Origin: an uncultured Bacteroidales bacterium
Lineage (GTDB): Bacteria > Bacteroidota > Bacteroidia > Bacteroidales > UBA932
Reading direction: 5' to 3'
Assembly (NCBI GenBank): GCA_944325435.1
Contig: CALVAC010000028.1
Coordinates: 1 to 38,402 of the forward strand
Length of the DNA stretch: 38,402 nt
Part shown: positions 20,606 to 29,133 of the stretch, one piece after another
Layout of the letters: every line of letters starts with the position of its first letter
How positions within the stretch are numbered: the stretch's first letter is position 1
The notes under the pieces: model-generated
The model's input: the letters and a program-made list of their open reading frames with translations, nothing else
What the model was told of the DNA's origin: nothing
Database searches by the model: none
Made by a program: the position numbers and the translations under genes

Positions 20606-21084
20606 ATTTCCGTATCTTTTATCATCTTATCATTTCCTTTCGTCAGATTCCTCTGTTCATTTTCTTTCGTCAGGTTCCTCCTGTCAAGATAGCTCTGGAG
20701 TATTATGGCCGCACTTATCCTGTCCACAGAACTCTTGTCCATTCTGTCCTTCTTCTTCATGCCGCCGTCAATCATGGCCCGGTGCGCCAGCACTGAAGTG
20801 AACCGTTCATCCTCGAGTTCGACCGGAATGCCTGGAAACACCTTTGCCAGCCGCCTGAGGAACGCATCCACATCCTTCGCCGCCTCCGATGGCGCGCCAT
20901 CCATATTCACCGGATAACCGACCACAAAGCGGACCACATTCTCTTTTCGGGAATATATTTCGAGATATTCTATTATCTTTGCAGAATGGACTGTATCCAA
21001 TGCCGAGGCAAAGATTCCGAGCGGATCGCTGACTGCAACACCGACCCGTTTCCTGCCATAATCTATGCCGACTATCCTGTCCAT
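20602..21084 (-). CDS. ruvX: Putative pre-16S rRNA nuclease / Holliday junction resolvase-like RuvX (YqgF)
   Basis: A 160-residue RNase H-fold protein implicated in 5'-end processing of 16S rRNA. The N terminus has the family signature GIDYGRKRVGVAVSDP (6-21) with the catalytic Asp8. The motif DERFTS (92-97) and Asp121 (KSSVDRISAAIILQ) complete the site. The core ends near residue 135; after it comes a tail of about 25 residues made partly of two near-identical nine-residue units beginning RNLTK. The DNA under the tail is a 27-bp tandem duplication (20631-20684). It overlaps def by 4 nt and is transcribed from a near-consensus promoter that ends only 7 nt before the ATG. Confidence 0.93.
   Translation of the reverse strand: MDRIVGIDYGRKRVGVAVSDPLGIFASALDTVHSAKIIEYLEIYSRKENVVRFVVGYPVNMDGAPSEAAKDVDAFLRRLAKVFPGIPVELEDERFTSVLAHRAMIDGGMKKKDRMDKSSVDRISAAIILQSYLDRRNLTKENEQRNLTKGNDKMIKDTEI
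20631..20684. repeat. Two-copy 27-bp tandem repeat in the 3' end of ruvX
   Basis: The two units (20631-20657 and 20658-20684) share most positions, for example CATTTCCTTTCGTCAG against CATTTTCTTTCGTCAG. The period of 27 keeps the reading frame, so it adds nine residues to the RuvX tail. It looks like a recent slippage duplication. Confidence 0.8.
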
Positions 21085-21091
21085 ACGGATG

Positions 21092-21122
21092 CAAAGTTAA
21101 CATTAAAGTATGTCAAGACAAA
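21092..21122 (-). promoter_or_regulatory. Bacteroidota-type promoter for ruvX-def operon
   Basis: Read on the minus strand, TTTG (21122-21119) is followed after 19 nt by TAACTTTG (21099-21092), a match to the Bacteroidota housekeeping promoter form TTTG / TAnnTTTG. Only 7 nt separate the -7 box from the ruvX ATG at 21084, so the transcript leader must be very short or absent. The -33 box overlaps the first codons of the divergent M23 gene. Confidence 0.75.
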
Positions 21123-21955
21123 ATAAAGATAATAAAGTCGATGATTTCAGGCTTGACCTCGTCGATGACCGGACGCACAAGCAGCTATGGTGTATGAGGT
21201 TTTCCCGTATCGGATTCATAGTCAGTACAGTTTCGGCCATCGTATTCATCATCTTTATCTTCTACGCAGTTTTCGCATTCACTCCGCTCCGCAGGACAAT
21301 CCCCGGATACCCGGACGAATCATCCAAGAAAGAGGCTATACAGAACGCTATCCGCGTCGATTCCCTGGAAAAGATAATATCCAGGTGGGAACTGTACTCG
21401 GAGAACCTGAGACGGGTCATGGATGGAGAAGAGCCCGTGAAGATAGACAGCATTATGAGGTCCGGGGACACAGGCTACGCGAAATCGAGGGAAGAGCTGG
21501 AAAAGACAGACTCCCTGCTGCGGGAAAACGTTATGAACGAGGAACAGTTCGGGCTTACGAACCGCGGGCACAGGAACCTTCCTATCGAGGGAAAACATTT
21601 CTTCACCCCTCTCAAAGGAGTGATATCCCAGGGATACGACAGACTCATCCATCCGTTCATAGACATCACCGCCCCGGCCAACTCCGTGGTCGCCGCCGTC
21701 CTTGACGGGACAGTGATTTCCGCCGGGTGGAACGATGATGCCGGATACACCATCTGCATCCAGCACGAAAGCGATATCGTGTCTATATACAAGCATAACA
21801 ACAAGCTTCTCAAAAGCACGGGAGACAAGGTGACGGCCGGCACTCCGATAGCCCTCGTCGGAGGGACAGGGACAATCAGCACCGGAGAACACCTCCATTT
21901 CGAGCTGTGGTACAGAGGAGAGGCAGTTGATCCATCAAAATACATCAATTTCTGA
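21110..21955 (+). CDS. Membrane-anchored M23-family metallopeptidase
   Basis: A 281-residue type II membrane protein: a charged cytoplasmic N terminus of about 30 residues, one strong transmembrane helix (33-58), a helical linker with coiled-coil character (~72-145), then an M23 domain (~160-281). Zinc and catalytic residues are retained: His181 and Asp185 (HPFID), His229 (YKHN), and His261/His263 (EHLHFE). It should act on peptidoglycan from the inner membrane. It starts 25 nt from ruvX in the opposite direction, so its promoter must lie at least partly inside ruvX; TATCTTTG at 20974-20981 is a weak candidate without a good -33 box. Its stop overlaps the dxr start by one base, so the two are coupled. 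Confidence 0.92.
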   Translation: MSRQNKDNKVDDFRLDLVDDRTHKQLWCMRFSRIGFIVSTVSAIVFIIFIFYAVFAFTPLRRTIPGYPDESSKKEAIQNAIRVDSLEKIISRWELYSENLRRVMDGEEPVKIDSIMRSGDTGYAKSREELEKTDSLLRENVMNEEQFGLTNRGHRNLPIEGKHFFTPLKGVISQGYDRLIHPFIDITAPANSVVAAVLDGTVISAGWNDDAGYTICIQHESDIVSIYKHNNKLLKSTGDKVTAGTPIALVGGTGTISTGEHLHFELWYRGEAVDPSKYINF

Positions 21956-23118
21956 TGGAGAAGAGAAGACTGGCAATACTCGGGTCGACCGGGTCGATAG
22001 GAAGACAGACTCTGGATGTGGTCAGACAGCATCCGGACCTGTTCGAGGTGGAGCTGCTCACCGCCAACACCAGCAGCGACCTGCTGATAGAGCAGGCAAT
22101 CCGTTTCAATGCGAACAGTGTGGTCATCCGCGATGAGAGCAGATACAGGGAAGTTGCGGATGCTCTTGAACCCCATTATATAAAGGTGTTCTCCGGTATG
22201 GATTCCATCTGCAGCCTCGTGGCCGGAGACAACATAGATATGGTGGTGACTGCAATGGTAGGATTCAGCGGGCTGCAGTCGACTGTGGCCGCCATCCGCG
22301 CGGGCAAGGCAATCGCCCTGGCCAACAAGGAGACCCTTGTGGCGGCAGGGAAGATTGTCATGGAGCTGGCGGCAAGGCACCATGCGGCCATCCTGCCGGT
22401 GGATTCCGAACATTCGGCCATTTTCCAGTGCCTTCAGGGGGCGCACGGGGCTGATATCGAGAAGATTCACCTGACCGCTTCGGGAGGGCCGTTCAGGGAA
22501 TGGTCCAGGGAGAGGATAGCCGGAGCGACCAAAGAGATGGCGCTGAAGCATCCCAAATGGAAGATGGGCAGCAAGATCACCATCGATTCCGCCACGATGA
22601 TGAACAAGGGACTGGAGATAATAGAGGCGAAATGGCTGTTCGGGGTCGAGCCCGAGAAAATCAATGTCGTGGTCCATCCGCAGTCCATCATCCATTCGAT
22701 GGTGGAATTCTCCGACGGTGCGGTAATGGCCCAGCTGGGGCATCCCGACATGAGGGAGCCGATACAGTACGCCCTCGGCTATCCCGGCAGGCTGCCTCTG
22801 GACAACCGAAGGCTCGACTTCGCGGAACTCGCATCTCTCACATTCTACGCGCCTGACCCGGAAAGGTTCCCTGCACTGGGACTCGCATACAAGGCCCTTG
22901 AAAGAGGAGGGAACATGGCGTGCATAATGAATGCAGCCAACGAGGAAGCCGTGGCGGCCTACCTGAAAGACGAGACAGGTTTCTACGGAATAACCGACAT
23001 TGTGGAGGAGTGCATGGATGGTGTGGATTTTGTGGAGGAGCCGACGCTTGACGATATCTACGAGACGAACGAGGTCGCCAGGCGCAAGGCAAGGGAAATT
23101 ATTTTAAGGAGACTATGA
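21955..23118 (+). CDS. dxr: 1-deoxy-D-xylulose 5-phosphate reductoisomerase
   Basis: A 387-residue cytoplasmic enzyme that converts DXP to MEP with NADPH, the first committed step of the MEP isoprenoid pathway. The NADPH-binding motif GSTGSIG is at 10-16, ANKETLV is near 123-129, the catalytic acidic motif PVDSEHSAIFQ is at about 148-158, and the flexible loop with TASGGPF and HPKW follows. It is coupled to the preceding peptidase (1-nt overlap) and to rseP after it (ATGA overlap). The dxr-rseP pairing is common across bacteria. Confidence 0.97.
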   Translation: MEKRRLAILGSTGSIGRQTLDVVRQHPDLFEVELLTANTSSDLLIEQAIRFNANSVVIRDESRYREVADALEPHYIKVFSGMDSICSLVAGDNIDMVVTAMVGFSGLQSTVAAIRAGKAIALANKETLVAAGKIVMELAARHHAAILPVDSEHSAIFQCLQGAHGADIEKIHLTASGGPFREWSRERIAGATKEMALKHPKWKMGSKITIDSATMMNKGLEIIEAKWLFGVEPEKINVVVHPQSIIHSMVEFSDGAVMAQLGHPDMREPIQYALGYPGRLPLDNRRLDFAELASLTFYAPDPERFPALGLAYKALERGGNMACIMNAANEEAVAAYLKDETGFYGITDIVEECMDGVDFVEEPTLDDIYETNEVARRKAREIILRRL

Positions 23119-24422
23119 TTGTTCTGATGAAGATACTGCAGCTTCTGCTGGCTCTGTCCGTGCTCGTGCTGGTGCATGAGCTGGGGCATTTCCTGTTCGC
23201 GAAGCTGTTCAGGATACGGGTGGACAAGTTCTATCTTTTTTTCGACATAGGAGGGTTCTCCCTGTTCAAGTTCAAGCCGAAAGGTTCGGACACGGAATAC
23301 GGGATAGGCTGGCTTCCTCTCGGAGGATACTGCAAGATTGCGGGAATGATAGATGAATCCATGGACACGGAATCCCTGAAACAGGAGCCGCAGCCGTGGG
23401 AATTCCGCACGAAACCGGCATGGCAGAGACTTTTGGTTATGTCAGGAGGCGTACTGTTCAACTTCATCTTCGCAATTCTGCTGTACATCGGCATACTCGC
23501 CGGATGGGGGGAAAGCTATATATCCAACCGGGGCAACAGCATCTATGTCAACGACCTGGCATACGAGATGGGATTCAGGAACGGGGACCAGATACTGCGT
23601 TTCGATGACTATGTGCCTGAAAATTTCGGTATGCTGCAGGCAGATATGGCCAGACAGTCGGCAAAGAAAGCCACGGTACTCAGGGATGGAGACACCCTGG
23701 ACATATACATAGACCAGAACATGATCGGAGATGTGCTCAACACTCCCGGCATGTTCGACCTCGCCGTACCTTTTGTCATAGAATCGGTAGCCCCCGACTC
23801 GCCAAATGCATCAGCCGGGCTGCGGAAGGGGGACCGGATCATTTCAATCGGAGGAGAACCGATAGAGTATCTGCAGGATTCAAGGCGGCTCCTTGCCGAC
23901 CTTTCTGGCTCTGCCGTGACCGTGGACATCATAAGGGACGGGGACACCACCGGAATGATGCTCCAGGTGGACACTCTTGGCAGAATAGGAGTGTACACGC
24001 AGCTCCCTGGGCTCAAGACCAGGGAATATTCCGTAGCCGAGGCCATTCCTGCCGGATTCAGACTGGCATTTGACACTGTCGGGGGATATCTGCAGGATCT
24101 CAAGCTCGTATTCACCCCGAGTACGGAAGCCTACAAGTCGGTAGGTAGCTTCATCGCAATGGGGCAGATATTTCCCGGAGCATGGGACTGGTACAGGTTC
24201 ATAAACATCCTCGCCCTGCTGTCCATTATGCTCGGAGTGATGAACCTGCTCCCTATCCCTGCACTCGACGGAGGACATATAGTGTTCACCCTCTATGAAA
24301 TGATAACGGGACACAAGCCGAGCGACAGGTTCCTGACAATAGCCCAGATGATAGGGATGATACTCCTGTTCGGTCTTATGATACTTGCGTTCGGGAACGA
24401 CATAGGCAGGCTGCTCAGATAA
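23115..24422 (+). CDS. rseP: Site-2 intramembrane zinc protease RseP
   Basis: A 435-residue inner-membrane metalloprotease that performs regulated intramembrane proteolysis, typically of anti-sigma factors or signal-peptide remnants. The zinc motif HELGH is at 21-25 in the first transmembrane helix and the third ligand Asp385 is in NLLPIPALDGGH (377-388). There is a PDZ-like segment at about 143-200 and a clear PDZ domain at about 220-290 (LRKGDRIISIGGEPI). Further transmembrane helices lie at ~107-128, ~362-380 and ~406-426. It starts within the dxr stop (ATGA). No anti-sigma target gene is visible in the window. Confidence 0.96.
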   Translation: MIVLMKILQLLLALSVLVLVHELGHFLFAKLFRIRVDKFYLFFDIGGFSLFKFKPKGSDTEYGIGWLPLGGYCKIAGMIDESMDTESLKQEPQPWEFRTKPAWQRLLVMSGGVLFNFIFAILLYIGILAGWGESYISNRGNSIYVNDLAYEMGFRNGDQILRFDDYVPENFGMLQADMARQSAKKATVLRDGDTLDIYIDQNMIGDVLNTPGMFDLAVPFVIESVAPDSPNASAGLRKGDRIISIGGEPIEYLQDSRRLLADLSGSAVTVDIIRDGDTTGMMLQVDTLGRIGVYTQLPGLKTREYSVAEAIPAGFRLAFDTVGGYLQDLKLVFTPSTEAYKSVGSFIAMGQIFPGAWDWYRFINILALLSIMLGVMNLLPIPALDGGHIVFTLYEMITGHKPSDRFLTIAQMIGMILLFGLMILAFGNDIGRLLR

Positions 24423-24470
24423 GATAAGACAAGACAACCTGCCGATTAACTTGAAACCAGATATAACAAC

Positions 24471-25484
24471 ATGACTATGAAACGGATATTCTCATTACTG
24501 GCAACAGTCGCAGTGGCCATCGCCGCTGTCTCTTGCTCCTGCTCTCCAAAGAAAGCCCTGCTCCCGACCATTAGCGGCAAGGCCGGCGAAGTCATCATAG
24601 TGATAGACAAGGCAGACTGGGAAGGCTCCGTCGGTTCCGAACTCAGGGACCTTCTCGCAAGCGACTGCCCGTTCCTGCCACAGAAAGAACCACTGTACAC
24701 ACTGATCGATATCGTGCCATCCGCATTCACCAATATCTTCCAGATACACAGGAACATAATCATCGTGAACATAGGCAACGATGTGACCGAACCGGGCATT
24801 GTGTACAGGCAGGATGTCTGGGCACAGCCACAGTGCGTAATAAGTGTGAATGCCGTTGACAGCGACTCTGCCCTGCAGCTTATCAAAGACAACAGCAAAA
24901 TCATACTCAATACGATAGAGCAGGCTGAAAGGGACAGGATCATAACCAATTCGATAAAATATGAAGAACGGTCCATCGCCCCTGTCGTGACAAGGTTCGT
25001 GGGCGGCTCGCCTCATTTCCCGACAGGATATTCCATCAAGAAGCAGACATCCGACTTCATCTGGATAGAATACGAGACTACATATGTCACCCAGGGATTC
25101 TTTGTCTACAGATATCCGGCCACCGGGACGGCCGATGACTTCAAGGTCGAGAACATAGTCGCGAAACGGGATGAATTTCTGAAAGACAATGTCCCGGGGA
25201 TGTTCGAAAACACATATATGACCACAAGCGATGTAACTATGCCCGGTCTCGAATATATCAGATACAAGGGCAGGGACTTTGCCGAGGTCAGGGGATACTG
25301 GGAGGTCCACAACGACTATATGGGAGGTCCTTTCATCTCCCATTCCTTCTACAGCAAGGATGGCAAGGACATCATTGTCCTTGAAGGATTCGTCTATGCG
25401 CCGAGGTATGACAAGAGGCACTATATGAGGGAAGTGGAAGCCATACTGTACTCATTCGAATGGGCCGGAGAGGAAGACAAGTAA
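24471..25484 (+). CDS. DUF4837-like lipoprotein
   Basis: A 337-residue predicted lipoprotein of unknown function. The N-terminal signal peptide leads into an AVSC lipobox with Cys22. The body begins with a strand-rich segment (GKAGEVIIVIDKADWEGSVG) and ends near EAILYSFEWAGEEDK. I recognise the overall form as the DUF4837 family, which is restricted to Bacteroidota and often sits close to dxr and rseP, but I have no activity to propose. It starts 48 nt after rseP on the same strand and may share its transcript. A second ATG two codons in (24477) is an equally good start. Confidence in the gene is high; the family name is from memory. Confidence 0.82.
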   Translation: MTMKRIFSLLATVAVAIAAVSCSCSPKKALLPTISGKAGEVIIVIDKADWEGSVGSELRDLLASDCPFLPQKEPLYTLIDIVPSAFTNIFQIHRNIIIVNIGNDVTEPGIVYRQDVWAQPQCVISVNAVDSDSALQLIKDNSKIILNTIEQAERDRIITNSIKYEERSIAPVVTRFVGGSPHFPTGYSIKKQTSDFIWIEYETTYVTQGFFVYRYPATGTADDFKVENIVAKRDEFLKDNVPGMFENTYMTTSDVTMPGLEYIRYKGRDFAEVRGYWEVHNDYMGGPFISHSFYSKDGKDIIVLEGFVYAPRYDKRHYMREVEAILYSFEWAGEEDK

Positions 25485-25512
25485 GATTTTTCATTCCGTA
25501 CTGCAAAAATAT

Positions 25513-25543
25513 TTTGTCATAAAGAAAATATTACATACCTTTG
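25513..25543 (+). promoter_or_regulatory. Consensus Bacteroidota promoter for tRNA-Glu and rpsT
   Basis: TTTG at 25513-25516 and TACCTTTG at 25536-25543 are separated by exactly 19 nt, matching the TTTG / TAnnTTTG form. The predicted start of transcription is about 25548-25552, some 30 nt before the tRNA. No other promoter is visible before rpsT, so tRNA-Glu and rpsT probably share it. Confidence 0.85.
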
Positions 25544-25581
25544 CACTCCCTTTCGGTGTATCATACCTACGGGAAGGATGC

Positions 25582-25653
25582 GGTGGGTTCGTATAACGGT
25601 TAGTACTCAAGATTTTCATTCTTGCAATAGGGGTTCGATTCCCCTACCCACTA
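25582..25653 (+). tRNA. tRNA-Glu (anticodon TTC)
   Basis: The cloverleaf has acceptor GGTGGGT (25582-25588) pairing with ACCCACT (25646-25652), with a G-T first pair. The anticodon stem CAAGA/TCTTG encloses the loop TTTTCAT with anticodon TTC. The T arm AGGGG/CCCCT has loop TTCGATT. The discriminator base is A at 25653 and CCA is not encoded, unlike in the Trp and Pro tRNAs of this window. Confidence 0.95.
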
Positions 25654-25677
25654 CGAAAAATATAAAAAATAAAAATA

Positions 25678-25932
25678 ATGGCAAACCACGCATCAGCAGA
25701 AAAGCGTTATCGCCAGAGCGAAAGACGCAGGTTGCATAACAGGTATTATGCAAAGACTACAAGAAACGCCATCCGGGCGCTGAGGAACACCACAGACAAG
25801 GGAGAGGCAGAAGCGAATGCCCCTAAAGTCTATGCAATGATTGACAAGCTCGCAAAGATCGGTGTGATCCACAAGAACAAGGCAGCGAACCTCAAGAGCG
25901 GAATTGCAGTCTATATCAACAAACTTTCATAA
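25678..25932 (+). CDS. rpsT: 30S ribosomal protein S20
   Basis: An 84-residue basic helical protein that binds 16S rRNA in the body of the small subunit. The N terminus [21 protein letters not shown] is typical, and the product ends at the normal length. The 24 bases before the ATG are almost all A and T, which is the preferred initiation context in Bacteroidota. It lies 24 nt after tRNA-Glu and is followed by a terminator. Confidence 0.95.
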   Translation: MANHASAEKRYRQSERRRLHNRYYAKTTRNAIRALRNTTDKGEAEANAPKVYAMIDKLAKIGVIHKNKAANLKSGIAVYINKLS

Positions 25933-25969
25933 CGAAAGCCAGCCCTTTTAAGGGTTTCTTATAGCTACT

Positions 25970-25999
25970 GAAGCTGCTTCACCGACAGCAGCTTCTTTT
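25970..25999 (+). terminator. Intrinsic terminator after rpsT
   Basis: GAAGCTGCT (25970-25978) pairs perfectly with AGCAGCTTC (25987-25995) around an 8-nt loop and is followed by TTTT. It lies 37 nt after the rpsT stop and just before tRNA-Pro. Confidence 0.88.
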
Positions 26000-26006
26000 C
26001 ATTGGA

Positions 26007-26082
26007 CGGGATGTAGCGCAGTTGGTAGCGCACTACGTTCGGGACGTAGGGGTCGGGCGTTCGAGTCGCCTCATCCCGACCA
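26007..26082 (+). tRNA. tRNA-Pro (anticodon CGG)
   Basis: Acceptor CGGGATG (26007-26013) pairs with CATCCCG (26072-26078). The anticodon stem CTACG/CGTAG encloses TTCGGGA, giving anticodon CGG. The T loop is TTCGAGT and CCA is encoded at 26080-26082. It starts only 7 nt after the rpsT terminator. Confidence 0.95.
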
Positions 26083-26090
26083 AGACCAAG

Positions 26091-26125
26091 GCAGCCATCT
26101 GAAATTCAGGTGGCTGCTTTTCTTT
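26091..26125 (+). terminator. Intrinsic terminator after tRNA-Pro
   Basis: The arms 26091-26103 and 26105-26117 pair over 13 positions with one T-G wobble; in practice the top opens to a small AT loop. A T-rich run (TTTTCTTTT, 26117-26125) follows. It separates the tRNA from the copper genes. Confidence 0.88.
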
Positions 26126-26156
26126 TCAGTATTTTTTCAATGCAGGATCCGATATT

Positions 26157-26738
26157 ATGGGAAAGATATACATAAAGAATATGGTGTGTCCGCGCTGCAT
26201 TATGTCTGTGAGGGAAATATTCCGACGTAACGGGATAGAGCCGGAAGATGTGCAGCTCGGTGTGGTCACAGCATCTTTTCAGGAAACGGAGGGCAGGGAC
26301 AGGGAGAGCCAGACAGTCCCCGATACCATAAGGAGGGATCTGGAGGCCTGCGGCTTCGAGATAATCGATGACAGGAGAGCCATGATTGTGGAGGAAATCC
26401 GCACCGGCGTGATAGAATACATACGCAATCCCGGGCTACGGCAGATGAAGCTTTCGGAATTCCTGCAGGAGAAATGCATGAAGGAATACAGCGCTCTCAG
26501 CAAGCTCTTCACCGGGATGCGCGGCATGACGATAGAGAAATACTGCATTCTCCAGAAAGTAGAATATGTAAAGGAGCTGCTTTTCTACGGAGAACTGAGC
26601 ATAAGCGAGATTGCTGACCTTCTGCACTATTCAAGCACAGCTCACCTGAGCTCCCAGTTCAAGTCTGTCACAGGCCTTACCCCGACACAGTTCAGGCAGC
26701 TGAAGGCTCCGTCCCTCTCCCCTATCGACACGATATAA
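26157..26738 (+). CDS. AraC-type regulator with N-terminal heavy-metal-associated-like domain
   Basis: A 193-residue protein with two parts. Residues 1-80 look like a heavy-metal-associated (ferredoxin-like) domain, with MVCPRC placing Cys11 and Cys14 in the position of the copper-binding CxxC. Residues ~100-190 contain an AraC-type helix-turn-helix (SISEIADLLHYSSTAHLSSQFK at about 151-172, then TGLTPTQFRQL). It is followed, after 118 nt, by a Cu(I) ATPase gene in the same direction. I infer that it senses Cu(I) or another soft metal through the CxxC and activates the ATPase gene. Only one CxxC is visible, and the sensing role is not proven by the sequence. Confidence 0.85.
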   Translation: MGKIYIKNMVCPRCIMSVREIFRRNGIEPEDVQLGVVTASFQETEGRDRESQTVPDTIRRDLEACGFEIIDDRRAMIVEEIRTGVIEYIRNPGLRQMKLSEFLQEKCMKEYSALSKLFTGMRGMTIEKYCILQKVEYVKELLFYGELSISEIADLLHYSSTAHLSSQFKSVTGLTPTQFRQLKAPSLSPIDTI

Positions 26739-26780
26739 ATCAAATCCATAATAATATAACAGGTCTGACACTATTCTTCA

Positions 26781-26788
26781 TACCTTTG
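26781..26788 (+). promoter_or_regulatory. Candidate -7 box before copA, no -33 box
   Basis: TACCTTTG matches the TAnnTTTG -7 form, about 69 nt before the copA ATG. The position 19 nt upstream reads AACA rather than TTTG. A promoter lacking the upstream element is what would be expected of one needing an activator, and the AraC-type protein encoded next to it is a candidate. Confidence 0.4.
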
Positions 26789-26800
26789 AATCCGGTGTAT

Positions 26801-26827
26801 GGCCGTCCGCCGGAAACCGGCGGGGCC
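26801..26827 (+). promoter_or_regulatory. GC-rich hairpin in the copA leader
   Basis: CCGCCGG (26807-26813) and CCGGCGG (26817-26823) pair around AAA, and the flanking GGCC (26801-26804 and 26824-26827) can extend the stem past a two-base bulge. It lies between the candidate promoter and the copA start, without a T run, so it is not an intrinsic terminator. Its role is unknown. Confidence 0.5.
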
Positions 26828-26856
26828 GGAATTGAAACGATCAAATCGACAAGGAT

Positions 26857-29133
26857 ATGAAGAAAATACAGACATTCCCTGTAACGGGACTCGGATGCGC
26901 AGGATGCGCAGCCAGAGTGAACAGGATTCTTGGCAGCCAGCCCGGAGTGACATCAGCCAATGTCAACTTCGCATCATCAACGGCACAGATAGAATACGAC
27001 ACGGAGAAGTGTTCTCTTGAAGACCTCAGAGCTGCCGTACAGGAGGGAGGGTACGACATCCTGACAGACGATGAGGACGATTCTGAAAAAGAGGCCGAGG
27101 ACGAACACGCCAGACAGTATTCTGCACTAAAGACACAGACGGTTGGAGCGGTCGCCCTGGCCGTTCCCATCACCGTGCTGGGCATGACTCTGATGGACAG
27201 CACCTGGGCGGGATATGTCACTTGGATACTGGCGACAGTCTCTGTATTCTTTTTCGGCAGGCGGTTCTATGTCAATGCTTGGAAACAGTTGAAACACGGC
27301 TCTGCCAATATGGATACCCTGGTGGCCACAAGCACAGGCATAGCATACCTGTTCAGCCTCTTCAACCTTCTTTTCCCGGACTTCTGGCTTTCACGTGGAA
27401 TCGAGCCGCATCTATATTTCGAAGCAGCCAGTGTCATCATAGCATTCATCCTGCTCGGCAGGCTGCTTGAAGACAGGGCAAAGAGGAAGACGACTGATGC
27501 CATCCGTAAACTTGCCGGGCTGCAGCCAAGTACTGTAACCGTCATCAGAGGACAGGAAACAGCGGAAATGACGATACCGGTTGAACAGGCAAGGGCTGGA
27601 GACATAATAATGGTCAGACCGGGAGAGAGGATAGCCGTGGACGGGACAGTGATGAAAGGGGAATCGAATGTGGATGAAAGTATGCTCAACGGAGAGCCGC
27701 TTCCATCCCGGAAATCCGCAGGAGACAAGGTCTATGCAGGAACGGTCAACCTGTCCGGAGCCTTCCGGTTCAGGGCCGAGAAGACAGGGAAAGACACAGT
27801 CCTCGCCCAGATAGTGAAAATGGTTCAGGATGCCCAGGGAAGCAAGGCTCCTGTCCAGAACATTGTAGACAAGGTCGCAGGGATATTCGTGCCGGCTATC
27901 ATCGGCATCTCCGTACTCGTATTCGTATGCTGGTGGGTATTCGCCCCATCGGAAGGTTTCGTGCACGGGATACTGTCAATGGTGACAGTCCTTATCATCG
28001 CCTGCCCGTGTGCTCTCGGGCTTGCGACACCCACAGCCATTATAGTGGGCTTAGGCAAGGGAGCCGAATACGGAATCCTGATCAAGGATGCGGCAAGCCT
28101 TGAAATCGCGAAAAAAATCGATACTGTAATTCTCGACAAGACCGGGACCATCACCGAAGGTCATCCTGCCGTCACAGACCAGTGCTGGGAAACAGGGGCA
28201 GATACCGGCAGAAAAATCCTGTACAGACTCGAAAGGCTGTCCGGGCATCCTCTGTCCGAAGCCATAGTGTCAGCTCTGGAAAAACAGGTAAAGGAGACAG
28301 AGGAAAAGTCTGGACAGAACGGGACCGGTCTGGCTTACGAGATAAAGGATTTCGAGAGCATTCCCGGGAAAGGTATCAGAGGGAATGCTGTCATCTCAGG
28401 ACCTGACGGCAAGACGGAGAGCAGGACATATTATGCAGGAAACACAGGACTCCTGGAAGAGAACGGAATCCGCATCAGCAAAAGCCTGTCAGACCTCGCG
28501 GAGAAATGGCTGCGGGAAAGCAAGACAGTGGTCTGGTTTGCAGACCGGGTCGCAGCAATAGCGGCAATAGCCATCACTGACAAGGTAAAGGAGACATCCG
28601 CCGAAGCCGTTGCCAGACTGCATGAAATGGGGATAGAGACCTGGATGCTGACCGGAGACAATGAAAAATCGGCTGCGACGGTGGCCGGGCAGGCCGGAAT
28701 AACTCACTATATGGCAGGGATGCTGCCTCAGGACAAGGCGGAATACGTAAAGAAGCTGCAGGCGGCCGGTCATACCGTAGGCATGGCCGGAGATGGGATA
28801 AATGACAGCGCGGCCCTTGCTCAGGCCGACCTGAGCATAGCTATGGGTACCGGGAGCGACATCGCCATCGACACGGCAATGCTGACCATCCTCTCATCCG
28901 ACCTGCTCAAGATTCCGCAGGCGGTAAGACTGTCAAGACTCACTGTCCGTACGATACGGCAGAACCTGTTCTGGGCTTTCATATACAATCTGATAGCCAT
29001 TCCTGTTGCAGCCGGGATACTGTATCCGTTTAACGGATTCCTGCTGAATCCAATGATAGGAGGGGCTGCAATGGCCCTGAGCAGCGTGAGCGTAGTCACC
29101 AACAGCCTCAGGCTGCGCAGGAAATCCCTCTGA
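26857..29133 (+). CDS. copA: Cu(I)-exporting P1B-type ATPase
   Basis: A 758-residue P1B-1 ATPase that pumps Cu(I) out of the cytoplasm. An N-terminal metal-binding domain (GLGCAGC, Cys14/Cys17) is followed by an acidic linker (71-84), six to eight transmembrane helices and the soluble domains. The ion path motif is CPC (383-385), with Tyr710/Asn711 and Met739, Ser742, Ser743 in the last helices, the Cu(I) signature. The phosphorylation site is Asp427 (DKTGT), the SGHP motif has His464, the nucleotide domain has MLTGDN (597-602) and the hinge GDGINDS (645-651). The actuator loop reads NGEP (278-281) where TGEP is usual. It converges on the fimbrial operon, 24 nt from it. Confidence 0.95.
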   Translation: MKKIQTFPVTGLGCAGCAARVNRILGSQPGVTSANVNFASSTAQIEYDTEKCSLEDLRAAVQEGGYDILTDDEDDSEKEAEDEHARQYSALKTQTVGAVALAVPITVLGMTLMDSTWAGYVTWILATVSVFFFGRRFYVNAWKQLKHGSANMDTLVATSTGIAYLFSLFNLLFPDFWLSRGIEPHLYFEAASVIIAFILLGRLLEDRAKRKTTDAIRKLAGLQPSTVTVIRGQETAEMTIPVEQARAGDIIMVRPGERIAVDGTVMKGESNVDESMLNGEPLPSRKSAGDKVYAGTVNLSGAFRFRAEKTGKDTVLAQIVKMVQDAQGSKAPVQNIVDKVAGIFVPAIIGISVLVFVCWWVFAPSEGFVHGILSMVTVLIIACPCALGLATPTAIIVGLGKGAEYGILIKDAASLEIAKKIDTVILDKTGTITEGHPAVTDQCWETGADTGRKILYRLERLSGHPLSEAIVSALEKQVKETEEKSGQNGTGLAYEIKDFESIPGKGIRGNAVISGPDGKTESRTYYAGNTGLLEENGIRISKSLSDLAEKWLRESKTVVWFADRVAAIAAIAITDKVKETSAEAVARLHEMGIETWMLTGDNEKSAATVAGQAGITHYMAGMLPQDKAEYVKKLQAAGHTVGMAGDGINDSAALAQADLSIAMGTGSDIAIDTAMLTILSSDLLKIPQAVRLSRLTVRTIRQNLFWAFIYNLIAIPVAAGILYPFNGFLLNPMIGGAAMALSSVSVVTNSLRLRRKSL

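Noticed and set aside
21475..22743. 422-codon minus-strand frame opposite the M23 gene and dxr
   Set aside because: dxr and the M23 peptidase are certain from motifs, and the antisense product has no recognisable feature.
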